Part shown: positions 5,454-7,880 of the stretch, in pieces
How positions within the stretch are numbered: position 1 is the first letter of the stretch
How the letters are laid out: each line of letters starts with the position of its first letter
Assembly: GCA_964491015.1 (NCBI GenBank)
Contig: CAZBEY010000082.1
Location: 1 to 7,880 of the forward strand
DNA: 7,880 bases
Direction of reading: 5' to 3'
Source of the DNA: JADFRD01 sp964491015
Lineage (GTDB): Bacteria; Fidelibacterota; Marinisomatia; Marinisomatales; TCS55
Position numbers and translations under genes: made by a program
Notes under the pieces: model-generated
The model's input: only the letters and a program-made list of their open reading frames with translations
What the model was told of the DNA's origin: nothing
Databases searched by the model: none

Positions 5454-6806
5454 ATGAGTATGGATTATGAATTGAGCGATAACCGACTGGAAACAAAATT
5501 CGAAGATGCAAAACCATTGTATTCAGAATCGGAGGCAAAGATTGAAGCAAACCGCTGTCTATTTTGTTACGATGCACCTTGCACTAAAGCATGTCCAACT
5601 GAAATCGATATCCCTGGTTTTATAAAAAAAATAGCTTCCGGAAATATTCGAGGTTCGGCCCTGAAAATTTTTCGATCAAATATATTGGGGTCTTCCACTG
5701 CCAGAGTCTGCCCAGTGGAGGAGCTATGTACCGGTGCCTGTGTGTATAATGACCTGGATCATAAACCCATTCAAATCGGACGACTTCAGCGTTTTGCTAC
5801 TCAGTCAGCATTGGAATTAGAAAAAAATAAAGGCAGACCCTTGTTTTCACCCACACCGCCTGTGGACAAAAAAGTAGCATTAATCGGTGGAGGACCTGCA
5901 TCACTCGCCTGTGCTGCTACTCTCAATTTGGAAGGTGTAAAAACAGTTATTTATGAAAAGTCTGACTCACCCGGGGGATTGAATGTGACGGGAATTGCTC
6001 CTTATAAACTCATGGCGCAAGATGCGATGGACGAAATTAACTGGCTGAAAGTATTAGGCCTGGATATTCAAACAAATGTGGAAATCGGGAAAGATATTAC
6101 GGTAGATGAACTCATGAAGGATTATGATGCTGTTTTCCTGGGTTTCGGACTCGGCCCAGACACCTTTCCCAAAATACCCGGTGAAGATTTGGAGAATGTT
6201 TTCGGTGCAACAGAATTGATTCGAAAAATGAAAAGTGACCCAGATTTTCAACTCCCCTATGATCTAAAAAAAGTAATCGTTGTTGGTGGTGGAAACACGG
6301 CCATTGATATCGCCAGAGAACTGGCAATGCTCGGTGTTCCGGAAGTCAATATTGTGTATCGCCGAACGGCCGACGTGATGCCCGGTTATGCCCACGAATT
6401 AGCCCACGCCCGTGAAAATGGAGTCAGGTTGATCGAAAAGCAGACACCGTTGAGTATTTCCATGGGAGATAGTGGAAGATTGGAATTGATTACTGCGCAA
6501 ACTGTCTCAAAAGAACCTGGCAATTTTCAAGCAGATTGGATCGTTATGGCCATTGGGCAATCAAAGATTGCCCGGGATCTGATTCCGGATTTGGCTGTGG
6601 ATGAAAAAGGCCGGGTGACGGTTGATGACGTGACGCGGGAAACATCCATCCCAAGACTTTATGCAGGAGGAGATTGTGTCAATGGCGGCAAAGAAGTGGT
6701 GAATGCGTCAGCCGATGGCAGAGATGCAGCTCATGCCATGTTCAATAGTTGGGGATTAATACCCATTAATTCAAACCAGAAACCAGGGAGAAATGACAAT
6801 GGCTGA
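5454..6806 (+). CDS. preT: NAD(P)-dependent dihydropyrimidine dehydrogenase, PreT (FAD/Fe-S) subunit
   Basis: The electron-input subunit of PreTA: it takes electrons from NAD(P)H through FAD and two [4Fe-4S] clusters to PreA. It is equivalent to the N-terminal half of animal DPD. At 450 aa it is near the usual size. The N-terminal Fe-S domain has C35, C38, C43 and C47 (CLFCYDAPCTKACP), then C86, C92 and C96. Q112 (IGRLQRFA) aligns with the unusual Gln ligand of DPD (Q156 in pig). The FAD Rossmann motif is IGGGPAS (144-150), the NAD(P) motif VVGGGNTAID (276-285), and the closing FAD motif YAGGDCVNGG (403-412). VYRR (301-304) does not settle NADH versus NADPH. An FAD glutamate synthase beta-like oxidoreductase is the broader family, but the overlap with preA makes PreT firm. 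Confidence 0.95.
   Translation: MSMDYELSDNRLETKFEDAKPLYSESEAKIEANRCLFCYDAPCTKACPTEIDIPGFIKKIASGNIRGSALKIFRSNILGSSTARVCPVEELCTGACVYNDLDHKPIQIGRLQRFATQSALELEKNKGRPLFSPTPPVDKKVALIGGGPASLACAATLNLEGVKTVIYEKSDSPGGLNVTGIAPYKLMAQDAMDEINWLKVLGLDIQTNVEIGKDITVDELMKDYDAVFLGFGLGPDTFPKIPGEDLENVFGATELIRKMKSDPDFQLPYDLKKVIVVGGGNTAIDIARELAMLGVPEVNIVYRRTADVMPGYAHELAHARENGVRLIEKQTPLSISMGDSGRLELITAQTVSKEPGNFQADWIVMAIGQSKIARDLIPDLAVDEKGRVTVDDVTRETSIPRLYAGGDCVNGGKEVVNASADGRDAAHAMFNSWGLIPINSNQKPGRNDNG
6786..6790 (+). promoter_or_regulatory. Ribosome binding site of preA
   Basis: GGGAG lies inside the end of preT. It is 2 nt before ATG 6793 and 8 nt before ATG 6799. The spacing, together with the MADLS N-terminus typical of PreA/PydA proteins as I recall them, selects 6799. 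Confidence 0.7.
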
Positions 6807-7880
6807 TTTATCAACAAATTTTTCCGGTATCAAAAGTCCGAATCCATTCTGGCTGGCTTCAGGCCCACCCACCAATAGCGGTGAACAAATAATGAGAGCC
6901 TTTGATGCGGGCTGGGGGGGTGCAGTCTGGAAAACACTCGGAATCCCGGTGGTCAATGTTTCATCACGACTGGCAGCTGTAGATTATTCAGGAAATAAAA
7001 TGTCGGGACTCAACAATATTGAACTGATTACCGATCGGCCATTGGAGTCTAATTTTAAAGAAATTACGGAAGTCAAAAAACTGTATCCCGATCATGCGGT
7101 CGTTGTTTCTCTCATGGTCGAAAGCAAGGAAGAGTGGAAAGAAATCATCCACCGGGCTGAAGATGCCGGTGCCGATGGATTGGAATTGAATTTCGGCTGT
7201 CCCCATGGTATGTGTGAACGGGGTATGGGCAGTTCAGTAGGGCAGGAACCCAAAGTTCTGGAACTCATCACATCCTGGGTTATGGAATATGCCAAAACTC
7301 CTGTATTGGTGAAGTTGACACCCAATACTGGGGACATTCTCATTCCGGGACAAGCCGCTGTCGATGGAGGCGCCGATGGTATTTCCCTCATCAACACGAT
7401 CAAGTCCATCATTGGCGTCAATTTGGATACACTCGTCCCCATGCCGAGCGTGAGTGGTAAAAGTACCAACGGCGGATATTGCGGTCCGGCAGTGAAGCCG
7501 ATTGCCCTCCACATGCTCTCTGCCTTGGCACGTGAACCCAAAATTACAATTCCTATTTCCGGGATTGGCGGCGTCTCAACTTGGCAGGATGCTGCTGAAT
7601 TTCTGGCCTTGGGTGCCACAAGTGTTCAGGTTTGCACAGCTGTCATGCACCACGGGTATCGCATTGTAGAAGATTTAACCGACGGCCTATCTAACTACCT
7701 GGATGATAAAGCGATGAAATCCGTCGGTGAATTAGTCGGAAAAGCTTCAAATAATGTAACAGATTGGGGTGATTTGGATTTGAATTATGGAGTGATACCT
7801 AAAATTGATTCTGATAAATGCATTGGCTGCCAACTCTGCTACATTGCCTGTTTGGATGGGGGCCACCAGTGCATTCATAC
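6799..7880 (+). CDS. preA: Dihydropyrimidine dehydrogenase, PreA (FMN/Fe-S) subunit, 3' end cut off
   Basis: The catalytic subunit that reduces uracil and thymine at FMN, equivalent to the C-terminal half of DPD. 360 codons are present and remain open at the window edge. The DHOD-like TIM barrel shows K45 (VWKTLG), NNIELITDR (72-80), the active-site loop N131-F-G-C134-PHGM with C134 as the proton donor, K172 and N175 (VKLTPN), N199-T200 (SLINT) and the FMN-phosphate loop SGIGG (254-258). A ferredoxin domain begins at C341, C344, C347 and C351 (CIGCQLCYIAC); the second [4Fe-4S] motif lies beyond the window. Similarity is closest, from memory, to the Pseudomonas PydA type (NFGCPHGM) rather than E. 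coli PreA (NFSCPQM). The 8-nt overlap with preT indicates translational coupling of the two subunits. Confidence 0.95.
   Translation, partial: MADLSTNFSGIKSPNPFWLASGPPTNSGEQIMRAFDAGWGGAVWKTLGIPVVNVSSRLAAVDYSGNKMSGLNNIELITDRPLESNFKEITEVKKLYPDHAVVVSLMVESKEEWKEIIHRAEDAGADGLELNFGCPHGMCERGMGSSVGQEPKVLELITSWVMEYAKTPVLVKLTPNTGDILIPGQAAVDGGADGISLINTIKSIIGVNLDTLVPMPSVSGKSTNGGYCGPAVKPIALHMLSALAREPKITIPISGIGGVSTWQDAAEFLALGATSVQVCTAVMHHGYRIVEDLTDGLSNYLDDKAMKSVGELVGKASNNVTDWGDLDLNYGVIPKIDSDKCIGCQLCYIACLDGGHQCIH

Noticed and set aside
7092..7619. 175-codon minus-strand frame opposite preA
   Set aside because: Shadow of preA, whose active-site and FMN-binding residues are all in the + frame.
6793..7880. 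preA start at the first ATG, 6793
   Set aside because: Only 2 nt from the GGGAG; ATG 6799 has 8-nt spacing and gives the family-typical N-terminus MADLS.

Overview
The window holds an almost complete reductive pyrimidine (uracil/thymine) degradation cluster, with all genes on the + strand. It carries a nucleobase permease (6-1400), dihydropyrimidinase (1465-2862), a nitrilase-type beta-ureidopropionase (2887-3753), a class III aminotransferase of the AGXT2 type (4016-5311), and the two subunits of dihydropyrimidine dehydrogenase, PreT (5454-6806) and PreA (6799-7880, cut by the window end). The genes follow the route of the pathway: uracil uptake; reduction to dihydrouracil by PreTA; ring opening to N-carbamoyl-beta-alanine by HydA; hydrolysis to beta-alanine, CO2 and NH3 by the ureidopropionase; and transamination of beta-alanine to malonate semialdehyde. 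No malonate semialdehyde dehydrogenase and no regulator are visible.

Organism: a bacterium with moderately AT-leaning DNA, ATG starts and GGAG-type Shine-Dalgarno sites. Two gaps hold degenerate, 9-nt-periodic CACGAA-rich sequence of a style I associate from memory with environmental Gram-negative lineages (Bacteroidota/FCB-group, Planctomycetota, uncultured marine phyla). I cannot place it to phylum; an FCB-group or Marinimicrobia-like bacterium is a guess.

Layout: permease, hydA and the ureidopropionase form a first block (gaps of 64 and 24 nt). A 262-nt gap follows. It contains a possible intrinsic terminator and some unexplained sequence, so the aminotransferase, preT and preA may form a second transcription unit. 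A 142-nt gap between the aminotransferase and preT contains a long imperfect inverted repeat flanked by an 11-bp direct repeat, one copy of which supplies the preT ribosome binding site. preT and preA overlap by 8 nt, as expected for subunits of one enzyme.

The function of the system is known. Less ordinary are the make-up of the set (transporter, ureidopropionase and aminotransferase all read like the animal-type families SLC23, UPB1 and AGXT2), a four-cysteine insert in the aminotransferase, and the intergenic repeats. I found no evidence for a new defence, mobile or RNA system.
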